The notes under the pieces were generated by a model. The model ran no database searches. It was given only the letters and a program-made list of their open reading frames with translations, and was not told where the DNA came from. A program made the position numbers and the translations under genes. From Brienomyrus brachyistius (lineage: Eukaryota; Chordata; Actinopteri; Osteoglossiformes; Mormyridae), in NCBI RefSeq assembly GCF_023856365.1, contig NC_064555.1, positions 19,664,254 to 19,728,253 of the forward strand: a stretch of DNA of 64,000 nucleotides, given 5' to 3'. Below, one piece after another: positions 25,501 through 37,500 of this stretch. Within the stretch, counting starts at the first letter, position 1. The number at the start of each line of letters is the position of its first letter.

Positions 25501-28500
25501 GAGGAACAGCGAGAAGTATCTAAGGGGAACGATGCATATTTTAGCCATAACTTGATTCTTCCAAGAAGCTTGGAGACAGTAACAGCAGAATCCTCGCTGC
25601 TCTCCCCCTTTTGTCTGGGAAGGTCGGGCTCTCCTGTTGCCCACCTGCAGGGCTGTGTGCATACCATGCCCAAGCAGCATAACCCACCACCACCACCATC
25701 TGGGATATCAGCCCTTAATTCCTGCTCGGCTCCTTCCCTCTGCCTCACCTTTCCCCCTCTGCTCTCTCCGCAGCCGCGAGAGAAAGGCCGCATGCGCTTC
25801 CACAAGCTGCAGAACGTGCAGATTGCACTGGACTTCCTTAAACACCGACAGGTATGGTGTGCTTCAAGTGCCATGACGCCCTACCTGAGAGTCCAATGCA
25901 GGACGCAAGGGATCAACATGTTCTCAAGCATTTAGCTATTGAGAAGTCTGAACTGATCGCTGCTGGTCAGGTAGTCTTTTAAAGTGGCAGTGTCCTAATT
26001 CAAACACATACCCTTACGTTACTTGCTGTTACTTGATCCCATGTCATGTGTAGTGTCTCAGGGATTAAGTGCTTGTCTTACTCACAGGTCAAGCTGGTGA
26101 ATATAAGGAATGATGACATTGCAGACGGCAACCCCAAGCTGACCCTCGGGCTCATATGGACCATCATCCTTCACTTCCAGGTGCCAGACTCTCCACCACC
26201 TTTTAGTTCCACTCAATGTTCTTCTTCTCCCCATTGTTCATGCAAACTCTCCTGGCAGTTTATTTGGAAAAAAAAATGTTTTTGCAAAAATATAGCATTT
26301 TCGATCAAGAGATTTTCTTGCATTATTCACTTTTTGCAAGGTATTACACTAAATTTTCAACAATCAGCTTAGAGAAGAACTTTCTTTGCTCACTGGTTAA
26401 ATTCATTTTGAGAAATCTGAGAACTCCCAGAATGAGTAAAATCCTCATTACTCATTCATTTTGTGTCCTCAGCCAAGGATAAGAAGAGCATTAGTAGAGG
26501 TTAATGGTTTGCCCATTGTAAAGTTGAGGATGTTGGATGCAGCTGCCTCCCATTGGGTGAGTCAGTGTTTCCTGACGACAGAGACAAGGATGTAGGAGGC
26601 TGTACCACGCCCCAGTAACAGCCATCCCTGCCAAGCCCTGTGGTCATTTCAGGCCCCTGTGCAAAATTTGCTTTAATTTTCCCAGCAGATTGACTTGCAA
26701 GAATGGTAGCCCTGTGTGCGTGCTTATAGACCAGCCCTCAGTCCTTTCCTTTTCTTTATTTGTCTACCATGAATCTCTCAACAGATCACCCAGTGATACG
26801 TCAGATTTTTTGAACTTTGGGAACATTTGCAGAGTTGAGCTTATTGTGGCATGTCATCTGCTCAGACTTTGAAGAAAATTTGAAATGTTTAAGAAACTAC
26901 TGCAGTTTTAAGGCCGATCTGAAATATCACATGTTGGCAACCTTTGGAAACCATAAGTAGGAACTCTAGCAGTACAGCAAGAAAGTAGATAGTAGGTTTT
27001 TCCTGGCCAATGCAACATGTCACAAGGGAGAAGTTAAAGCAACGGGCATTTTCCAGTCAGGAGGGAAATTTGCATTTGCGTACATTTTCCTAAAGATAGT
27101 TACGGCCCTAGAGTGCTGGTGAGTCACAGAGCTTGCGTGCAGTCGGTGGTTTTCTGGTTTCTGGTGGGGGGGGCTGCTCTTGGTTCTCTCAAGCCACCGA
27201 TTGGCAAATAAATAAGACTCAAAATGAATAAGGCTCAAACAAACTCAGAAAAAAGGTCTCCAGCGGGAAGGCTGCTCACGCTGCCCACTGCCAGAAGGAA
27301 AGCCTAGTGGTGACTCACCCGGCATATTTCCTCCCATAATCAAAAACAACCCCGAACATAAAAGCAGCTTTTATTCTCATGTGAGTCACTTATTTATCTT
27401 ATGACTAAAGGCCTTTGCTGCTGGTTCGCTGGTGCTGCTGCAAGCCTTTTGTGTTTTGGGGGGGGGGGCTTCCAGAAGCCCCCCCAGTTAGGCATCACTT
27501 TGCACAGTGGTGCCCTGTTTCCAGACAAGCTTCAGCACCATGTCGCTGACGCAGACGGACCCCAGACTCCTCAGTTTTCCTACATTCAGCTAATCGAACC
27601 TGAGAAGTATTCCTCCCATCAAAACTGTAAACAGCATTGTCTGTATTTGCCCACATTAAAATTTCAAACAGGAGTCTCCTAATCAGTTTTTTTTGTTTCA
27701 GAGGTCATGTCTATAATCAGCACATTCTTTCTATTGTGACAATTCTTGCTCATGAGTCTTTTTCTGCCACAACTATACTCAGTGATTTCAGACCTTTGTG
27801 CACTGCTGTAAACATTACCTCCATTAGCTAGACTGCACTTCACAGCCAAGGCTATGCTGAATTCACGCAGTACATTATTATTGCATTATTATGGACCAGC
27901 AGTGGTCATTCCCTTGACCTTCTCCCATAGACATTGGCATCCTGTTTGACGTTGATCCGTATCGTGCCTGCAGATCTCCGACATCCAAGTGAATGGGCAG
28001 TCAGATGACATGACAGCCAAGGAGAAGCTCCTGCTTTGGGCCCAGCGCATGGTGGAGGGCTATCAGGGCATGCGCTGTGACAACTTCACCGTCAGCTGGA
28101 GGGATGGCAGGCTCTTCAATGCCATCATCCACAAGCACAGGTGAGCAGTGGTGAACCAAAATCAGCAGCATGCTGGGAGAGATGATTGATCTACAGGATG
28201 TGGACGACAGCACCGGTAGCCTTAGCAATGGCCTGCATCCAAGCCAGTGTGGAAGCCGGGAAAGCTTACCTGATATTCTTCAATATTTAGGACTTGTATT
28301 TAAGATATACCTAGTACAGAGTGCAGTGAAATTCTTGATTGCCTAGCTCCAAGAATGCAGAACAGGGAACGTAACTATAAAGAAACAAAACATTAAACAA
28401 TAATCATAAATATCGTTTAAATAGTTTGTAGTAAAGGGCAGCATGGTGGTGCAGTGGTTAGCACTGTTGCCTCACACCTCTGGGACCCAGGTTCGAATCT

Positions 28501-31500
28501 CCGCCTGGGTCACATGTGTGTGGAGTTTGCATGTTCTCCCCATGTCGTCGTGGGGTTTCCTCCGGGTACTCCGGTTTCCCCCCACAGTCCAAAAACATGC
28601 TGAGGCTAATTGGACTTGCTAAATTGCCCATAGGAATGCATGTGAGAGTGAATGGTGTGTGAGTGTGCCCTGCGATGGGCTGGCCCCCCATCCTGGGTTG
28701 TTCCCTGCCTCGTGCCCATTGCTTCCGGGATAGGCTCCGGACCCCCCGCGACCCAATAGGATAAGCGGTTTGGAAAATGGATGGATGGATGGATAGTTTG
28801 TAGTAAAGTGACTCTGCTCTTATATTTTTATCTCAAAAGTCTCAGGAGTTTGCTTTTGCTTATTTTTATAAATAGTATCGTGATTGAGTGAACCCCCCCC
28901 CACCTTCAGGCACTCCCCTAATAGCCTGCACGAAATGCTGGTGAAAAACCTTTATATTTATTACCGGAATGTGAAAGGTCCATATATCTGTGTCATCATA
29001 CCTGTCAAAGCTTGTAGGCATAAATTCTTTCATGCGAAAAGAATTTTTTCCTCTAATTTGGCAACTTTACAAGGATTATATAATGACCATCTGTAAAAAT
29101 AATCATTATAAATGTGTGGTTCTGATTGGTTACATTTGTTTATATATTTGACAAAAGCTGCCTTGTATTGCAGTGCACTTTCAAAATCCTAGTCCAACTT
29201 CACCAGTCAATAAGACACTGGTACATCTACCTTTACAATGAAATTCTTACAGAAGTTAAATGATAAAAATCAGAGTACAGACAGTCCTTGCAGACTTGGC
29301 TTCTGGGCACTTCTGAAGCTATTTAGGAATTGGGGTGTTAGTATCCAAAGAAAGAAGTATTCTGTCGATATGTAAGCAGACAATGCTCTTAACAATAAGC
29401 CAGGGCTCTGGTGGGGAAGGTATAACATAAACGCCATCATGGTCTGTTACAAAGATGATTTAAAAGCTAGCAGAATGTCATTAGACCAAAGACTACAAGT
29501 GGTGGTCAGTTGCCATGTTACATGTGCAGCATGTAAAACCACAGGGGTTATTTTGCAGTGAAGTATACAGAATTACTGCAGCACTGCACTGTGGACATGT
29601 GCATATTGTAAGTGTCTCAACTTGCAGGTCCACCAGTGAAGTGTCATGATTTTATTGCATCAATTTTTTTTGGTAACAGTTTACTTGATGGGGCGCAAAG
29701 AGTTAGTAATAGCTTGGTTACTACTGAAGTACAAATTCTGAAAAAGTCATCAATGAATATATTGTAGTTGCTACTTAAGATAAAGGGTCCGTCACAATTC
29801 ATTAATGATGAACAAACATGACATCAGTATTTTGCTGGTTCCTTAGTAATTCTTTCAGTAGTTCCTTCAGCAGTTCACCAAGGTTTACAGAATTAACAGA
29901 TATAGTAACAAAAATACCAACTGTTTGAGATAAAACATGCATCACCATTCATTATGTGATCAGTATGTATCTGTGACAGATTGTGGTTACTTAATTCATG
30001 AATAATAATATAATACTGTATTATTTGTGCCCTGTTAAGTAACCTGTTACCGTTTTATCGAATGGTTTTATCCAAAGTGATATACTGTGCTCACAGAAGG
30101 TCTTGGGATGCTTGCTTAATTCTGTTAAAATTATGCAAATGTATTGGTTTCATAACACAAGTCAATTGACAAGCAGTGTTTAACATATCTGCACGTCTTC
30201 CAGACGTCTTCTTTTTATTAAGTGTGGTTTTTTTTTTTTGACTGACTCATGTTCTGTTCTTGCCATTTTGCTATTAATTGCAATTGTAGTCATTGGCTCC
30301 CAAAAGGATACTAAAGACGTTTGGCATTTTATATTATTGCAAAGCTGTCACTAATTGAATGGCACCCAATGAGACAGCTCTTTTAGAACTGTAATTTGGG
30401 TTTCAGTTCAGTCCCTGAAGCAGTTCGGGTTAAGGGCCCAACAGTAAAATTACTCTACGAGCTATGCAATTTGAACCATCGACCTTCCAACTTGTAGAGT
30501 GGTGGCTCTGAGGCTAGTGATCTGTGCTGGCAATCTGAAGGGTGCTGGTTCAAATCCCATGAATGCCAGGAGTGATCCTACTGTGTTGGGCCCTTGACGA
30601 GACCCTTAACCTGCAATTGCTTTGTCTTGGGTACAATGTTAACCTACATCCCATCCTGCAAGCAGGTCCTCCAACTTTCAGAGAGAATTTTGGGGGATGG
30701 TGACAGGATTGGCACTCCAACCACCGGAAAAAACTTCACACTGTTCCATTCCAGTCAAACTAGTACAGTGCTGAGGTATCACTTGTCGCACAGCTGCACT
30801 CAGGTTCTCATCCCTGAGGTGGTTCGCCACATGGTTGGTGTGGCAACATGCTGTATCAGCGTGTGCTCCTTACCTCTCTCTCTTCTGAGCACAGACACAG
30901 CATCCTAACCTGAGCCACACCATGCCTATCTATCACTGTGCACATGTGATAGGAGCCTAATGCCACAGCTACCTTCCACTAATTTAAGTAGGGGTCTGCC
31001 GTCTCATGTAGGCCAAAGGTTTCCTAACAATAATATTACTTGTTCTCTTTTTTTTTTATCATGACATTTATTTTTCTGTCTGCAATAATGGCCCGGCTGA
31101 GATTATTTGAAAAAGGGATTAACAAGACTTGGAGATTCAAAAGCATAATGATGAGCGCTAATTAAGGGTGATGGAACATTGAAGGTGGAAGTATGAGAAG
31201 TGGCCCAAGGACATGAAAATGAAAGGAGGGGCGTGGCGGTTCCAGGGTAGGAGTTCTGTAGGAACGCCCAGCTGCCTTAGCTCGCCTTAAGGCTTCTTGC
31301 CAGGAACACGTACAGACTGTCAGATTTTAAAAGCAGAAGACTGCAGAGCCTGCACTCCTTGAGCATGAAGACATCCTCGCTTGAATTTATTGATGCTTTT
31401 TTTTTGTTTCCCTTGTGATTGTTTAGCCGATTTGTTGTTGTTGCGTAACCAATATGTGCAGAACCCAAAGGACTAACAAGGACACATATTTGACATAGTG

Positions 31501-34500
31501 AATTGCAGAACCTTTAAGGATTTAGGGTTCTGGGATTGCTCAAAAGAATTTGGAGTACATAGTCCCGAAGATGTGGGATATCACTTTGGAGACTTGAACT
31601 CCTTTATGGACTTCGGTGAAATATCAGCACATGCTAAACTGAATCTTTTCAAAGAATGAACAGATAAGGGGAGAAACGAGAAGAAAGTTCCGCTTCTCCA
31701 TTTGTTGTCCTTCTGCCCCGGCAAGCACCATGATGCTCAGTCTGAAGAGGAAACTGAAGAGCGGCCGCCGGCGTGGCAGCTCCCCGGCCGGGCCGGACGA
31801 CCGCGTGGTCATGCTCTGCGACGACATCCCGTCGGAAGCCTCGCTGGACTCCGGCTGGGAGTCACGCAGCCTCGGGGCCCGCTCCAGCCGGGGCTCCCAC
31901 GGCACGGAACAGGAGTTTGGAATCCCCCGGAGCCGGGAAGGGTCCCTCTCCCTGCACCGTGTTCAGAGGAGCCCAGGCGAATACTGCACCCTGCGCGTCA
32001 GGGAGCTGTACGTGCTTTCATAGGCATCTGCATGGCGGGGGCAAGGATGGGGGTGGGGGGGGCAGTGTACTTCTAGATGCTATCCTCAGGGGCGGATTAT
32101 CAGGGGGACCGTAGGCTGACATCAGCAGGGCTGGCTCCAGCTAAAGGCAGAATGGACAGTTAACTGGGCCCCCTGAACTGCGAAGGAAGTGAAATGATCA
32201 TCAGTTTTTTTAGTTGGGGGGGCATGTATAACTTTCCCTGGGCCCCAGAAAAGGTAAAGTCGATCCTGGAGATCAGCATGGACTCTTGCCGATTTAACCC
32301 AGCGTTCCGTCTCTCCTGAGGCGGCTTAGGGCCCTGATGATTGCCGAGGCCCTGGGCTGTTGCCTGGGATTATGTACAATGTATTAATCCATCCCTGGTT
32401 ATCCTATGGTGTGTTATCCTGCACTGCAGTCTCACGTGTTCCGGAATGTGAATAAACTTCTCAACTTACTTCTCTCATGTTTAATGCCAGAGTTCCCCCT
32501 TTCAAAACGGAACAAATATTGTACATCCTGTTACTTATTTTATTATTTAGCTTGGTTATTTTTTTTTCTTTGTGCCACACCCTATGGTGTTTTCAACGGG
32601 CGTTTTTTTATTGGAATTGAAATGGGGCCAATTCACAGTACCTATGTCTGTGTGCCATTTTATCTGTGTTATTATACCGCATCTGAGAGTTTGTTAAGAG
32701 CTACAGGAACCTTCTGGGCATTTTAAAGATTTTTTTCCCAGCAGCCTCTCTCTGGAATTGGCGCTTTACCACATTCCTACCAGGAGACACGTCGGTCGTC
32801 TGCAGGCCGCCTCCAGCCATGAGCGGCCGATGTCCACGTGCTTGCAGAGGGAACAGACAGTTGGAGGATTCTAATTTGCAAAATAACCCTGTTAGACTTT
32901 TATATAGGATTTATAAGTAACGGACGGCATTATGTAGATGTGGTCACTTATGATGAATAAGTAATAGCTGAATAAGTTTGATGATATACTCAGTGTGCAT
33001 GCTGGTATCCGCTGTCCAACACCCTGTTACTCTGTGTCCCTAGACCCCAGCTCATCGATATGAGCAAGGTGTACCAGCAGACCAACGCGGAGAACCTGGA
33101 GCAGGCTTTCAGCGTGGCCGAGAAAGAACTGGGGGTCACACGCCTGCTGGACCCAGAGGGTGAGGGTGCTGGCAAATCATGGTTTGATCTCCTTTTGATG
33201 TCCAGCCAGAGTAGACACACACCATCCATTCAGGACTGAGGCCACCAAGGTCACAGCTTCAGCTGAAAAATTGTTCATGCCCTTCATGTTAAAAGAACCC
33301 ACCTTACTTGTCTCTCTACATTTGTTTGCCAGGAGCATTCAGCAGTTGCCCATTCATAGATCTCAGTCGGGTTCCTGATTGCTAGCAGCTGAAGGATATT
33401 TCCCCTGTTCATTTCTGCAGACGTGGACGTGCCTCATCCCGATGAGAAGTCGATCATCACCTACGTCTCCTCCCTGTATGATGTCATGCCACGCGTGCCT
33501 GATGTCCAGGACGGTGTCAGAGCCAATGTGAGCTTTGTTTGTCTAATGTTTAGCTTTTCATATCAGGAAAAGGGCCAGCTTTGCAAAGCCCTCCTAAGTG
33601 CAGGTTTGGAACCTGGCACTTGGGAGCAAGGCATGAAAAGGACGCATGCTTACTTTTAACACCCAATGTCCTCCACAGGAGCTGGAGCTGCTTTGGCAGG
33701 AGTACTACGACCTGGTGACCCTCCTGCTCCAATGGATACGTCACCACATCGTTGTCTTTGAGGAGAAGAAGTTCCCTTCCAGCTATGAGGAAATCGATGT
33801 GAGTTTGTAGGAGCATTTGATGGATTAATGAAAATGTCAGAGTCCTTGGCCTGCCAGTTGCCAGAATATGACTAATCTTAACATGCATCAAAACAGCCAC
33901 CTGATGAGCTATGATTGAATCTCTTTCAGTATCATTTTAGAATTAATTTCTATTGCTCTTGGTGTGTTGGTTTCTCATTAATATCTATATACTTACTGGC
34001 ATTTTAACTTATCACCATATTCAATTTATACTCAATATATATTACATTTGAAAGTCTAATGTGGGCAAGGCACAGGACAAAGGAATCTTGAAGAAGCCCA
34101 GAATTCCCCTTTGGGAACAACAGAGAATTATTCGTACACAAAAAGGAACTTGCTGTTTTGTAGGGATGAAAGACAAATGCCGCCCAGTGACGTTTAGGCT
34201 CAACATTAAAAGAGAAATCCGGTCGAAATAATGTGTTTACTTCATGATACTGAAGATGAAAACAAAACAATATATGGATATTGAATAGAATTATTCACAA
34301 TTCAGTCATATTTATGTGACATAAAAGCAAGTTACCGCAAACTGGCTTAACTGCACAGGCTGCCGGTTTCTTCTGAAAGGTGACAAACATCACGGACCCC
34401 TGTGTGTCACACAGGCATGAACCACATTTCACCATGGTCATTACGGCACTGACTTATTACGGCACTGACTTATTATAATGACACCATTATAATCCATCCG

Positions 34501-37500
34501 CTTCATTGTCATTTCAGTAAAAACAACAGAAAGGTATTTACGTAACCCTGTGTCTTGAATTAGATGCTCCTCTTATGATATCTAATGGGAAACCAGCCGC
34601 ATGTCATTATCGCTTCCATAACTTTGCAGATTCTGTGGCGACAGTTCTTAAAGTTCAAAGAGACGGAGCTCCCAGCCAAGGAGGCCGACAAAAACCGCTC
34701 CCGGCAAATCTACAAGTCCTTCGAGGTGAGTCACAGACCCCGAGTGACATCGGCTCCAGTCGGACAGCAAGCGAGCCAGGAGGGCTCAGCGGTTATCCTC
34801 TCTGTACAGGGCGCTGTGGATGCCGGCCAGGTCAAGGTCCCCCCTGGGTACCACCACATTGACATAGAGAAGGAGTGGGGCCGACTGCACGTGGCCATCC
34901 TGGAGAGAGAGAGACTTCTCAGGACAGAGTTTGAGAGGTGAGTCAACAGCAAAGGCTGAAAGAACAGGTCTGCCAAAGCGCTGCCTCACTACTGACAAAG
35001 AAGCAGGAGAGTGATTAGCAGTTTGTTTACTTACTTTTACATCTAAGACATGGTCCTTCAAGGGACATGTTTGAGTAAATGGAATCATCCGTAAATTGAG
35101 AATGTTACCAATTATGACGCACTGTAAAACTTACCAGGCTCAGTGCTGACGTGCAGCCGCACTGCACGCAAAGTCCGCAGGGTTCCCTCCGTATGATAAC
35201 GCCCTCGGCCCCGCGCTCTGCAGTCACAGCAGCAGGCTCAGTGCTGATGTGCAGCCGCACTGCATGCAAAGTCCACAGGGTTCCCTCCGTATGATAACGC
35301 CCTCGGCCCCGCGCTCTGCAGTCACAGCAGCAGGCTCAGTGTTGAGCACCCAGACGAATGTGGGCTTTGTAAGCACAGTCAAGAGAAGGAAATATGCAAA
35401 TGTTGCTGACAGTGCTACTGTGGGCTCTAAAACAAGCAGTGATTATTTTAGTTTTATCCATGTCATTAAACTGTGATTTCCCATATCACAAGAAGCAGGG
35501 TGTGACGCTTGGCAGGGCTGGATTATGTCACAAGACACTATGAGCCTGGTACTTATTAATCAGACCGGCAGCAGAGGAGCCTGGCTTTCAGCTCTCATTC
35601 GAGAGACGTCTAGGCAGCCCTCATTAGCCTCTCGGGCCGGAAGGTGCCCTCCACAGCCTGACATTACCCAGAAGGACTTGGTTGCGTGTTATCGTCGGCC
35701 ATGACTCTTACACACGACAGCTTACGTTTACAGTACCTGCTTCATCGCCGGGGTCTGTGAGTTTTCAGCTGTTTTTACGTGTTTATGAGAACTAATGACC
35801 TCAGAATGTTTGCTAGCCTGTAAATGCCTGTCTGTACATAAGGATTTTCATCCTTCATTTTCATATATTTTCATCCTGTACATTTTCATATATTCAGCAT
35901 TTTTTCTTAATTTTACGTTGAATTTATTATTGCATTTTAGGAATTATGTATCTAAACTACAATGTAGTTTTCAAGTAACTCTTCAAAAACTTAGAATGTA
36001 TACCTTTATTCCCGTGATACTGTCAGTATTGCATAGAATAATTCCAATGATCCATGTTTAAAAGTGTTGTAGATCTTTTCCCACATTTTGAATGATTTTA
36101 TTTTTATTAAATCCGTGCATTAAGCTATGCAGCCCTGTGCTGTGCCATGAACGTCTTAGTGCCTGTTCTCTGTACAGTATAGCGCCTTCTTCCACGCTCT
36201 GAGCTGTGGCCTCTGTTTCCTGGAATCTGTTCAGGCTGGAGCGCCTGCAGCGGGTTGTCAGCAAGGTCCAGATGGAGTCCGGGGTGTGTGAGGAGCAGCT
36301 GAACCAGGTGGAGACCCTGCTGCAGGCGGTGAGTTAGAAGGGAGGATCCGTCACCTTGGAAATGGAGAGCTGCCAGTTTTAACTTGTTCAAATCCCGAGC
36401 GACTGCTCAGAAAGAGGCAGCTGGGAGCTGTTAACAGGGAGATGATTGGTGTTATCTGATATGGTTTTGACAGAAAGTTCCTCTGGTAATTGTCTGATTA
36501 TGTATTACACTATCGGACACCTTCGTTTACTCACTTATTTAATATAAGTGTCAGAAAATGTGTGAGCATGTGACCGTCTGAGCAGCATTTAAAACCGCTT
36601 GGTTCTGTACTCCAGGACGTCCGGCAGCTGAATGCAGGGAAGCCGGCTCAGCACATGTCTGAGATGGAGAAGGACTTGGAGAAGGCAGAGGGGATGATTC
36701 GGCTGCTCTTTAATGACGTGCAGTTGCTTAAGGATGGGCGTCACCTACAGGCAGAACAGATGTACAGGAGGTGAGACCTGCTTCATCAGGTGAAATCTTG
36801 GAAACAAATACAGTAGAAACATATATAATAAGTACCACGTACACTTAGCTAATATCAGGTAGGACCCACTTAATTAGATACACCTAGCTAGTACCGAGTA
36901 GAACCCTCTATATTAGGTACACCTTGTAATACAGAGTAGAACCCACTTTATTAGGTACACCTAGCTAATACCAGGTAGGACCCACTTAATTAGATACACC
37001 TAGCTAGTACCAAGTAGAACCTTCTTTATTAGGTACACCTTGTAATACAGAGTAGAACCCACTTTATTAGGTACACCTTGCTAGTACCGAGTAGAACCCT
37101 CTTTATTAGGTGCACCTAGCTAATACCAGGTAGGACCCACTTTATTAGGTACACCTTGTAATACAGAGTAGAACCCACTTTATTAGGTACACCTTGTAAT
37201 ACAGAGTAGAACCCACTTTATTAGGTACACCTTGCTAGTACCGAGTAGAACCCTCTTTATTAGGTGCACCTAGCTAGTACCGGGTAAGACCCACTTTATT
37301 AGGTACACCTAGGTAATACCAGGTAGGACCCACTTTATTAGGTACACCTAGCTAGCACCGAGTAGAACCCTTTTTATTAGGTACACCTAGATAGATCCAG
37401 GTTGGACCAATTTTTTCCACCATAACAATTTCGAGGGTCAATGAATTAATTCAGAGAAACTTTTCATCACATGCGGCACCAACAATTACATCAAATTTAA

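Larger units (their letters stand above)
28141..31729. other. Intron 6, first part
   Basis: Holds the SINE at 28437 and SINE-like pieces near 30040-30640 (including 'gctggttcaaatccca' and 'gggcccttgacgagacccttaacctgca'). The rest is AT-rich without recognisable genes. Confidence 0.55.
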
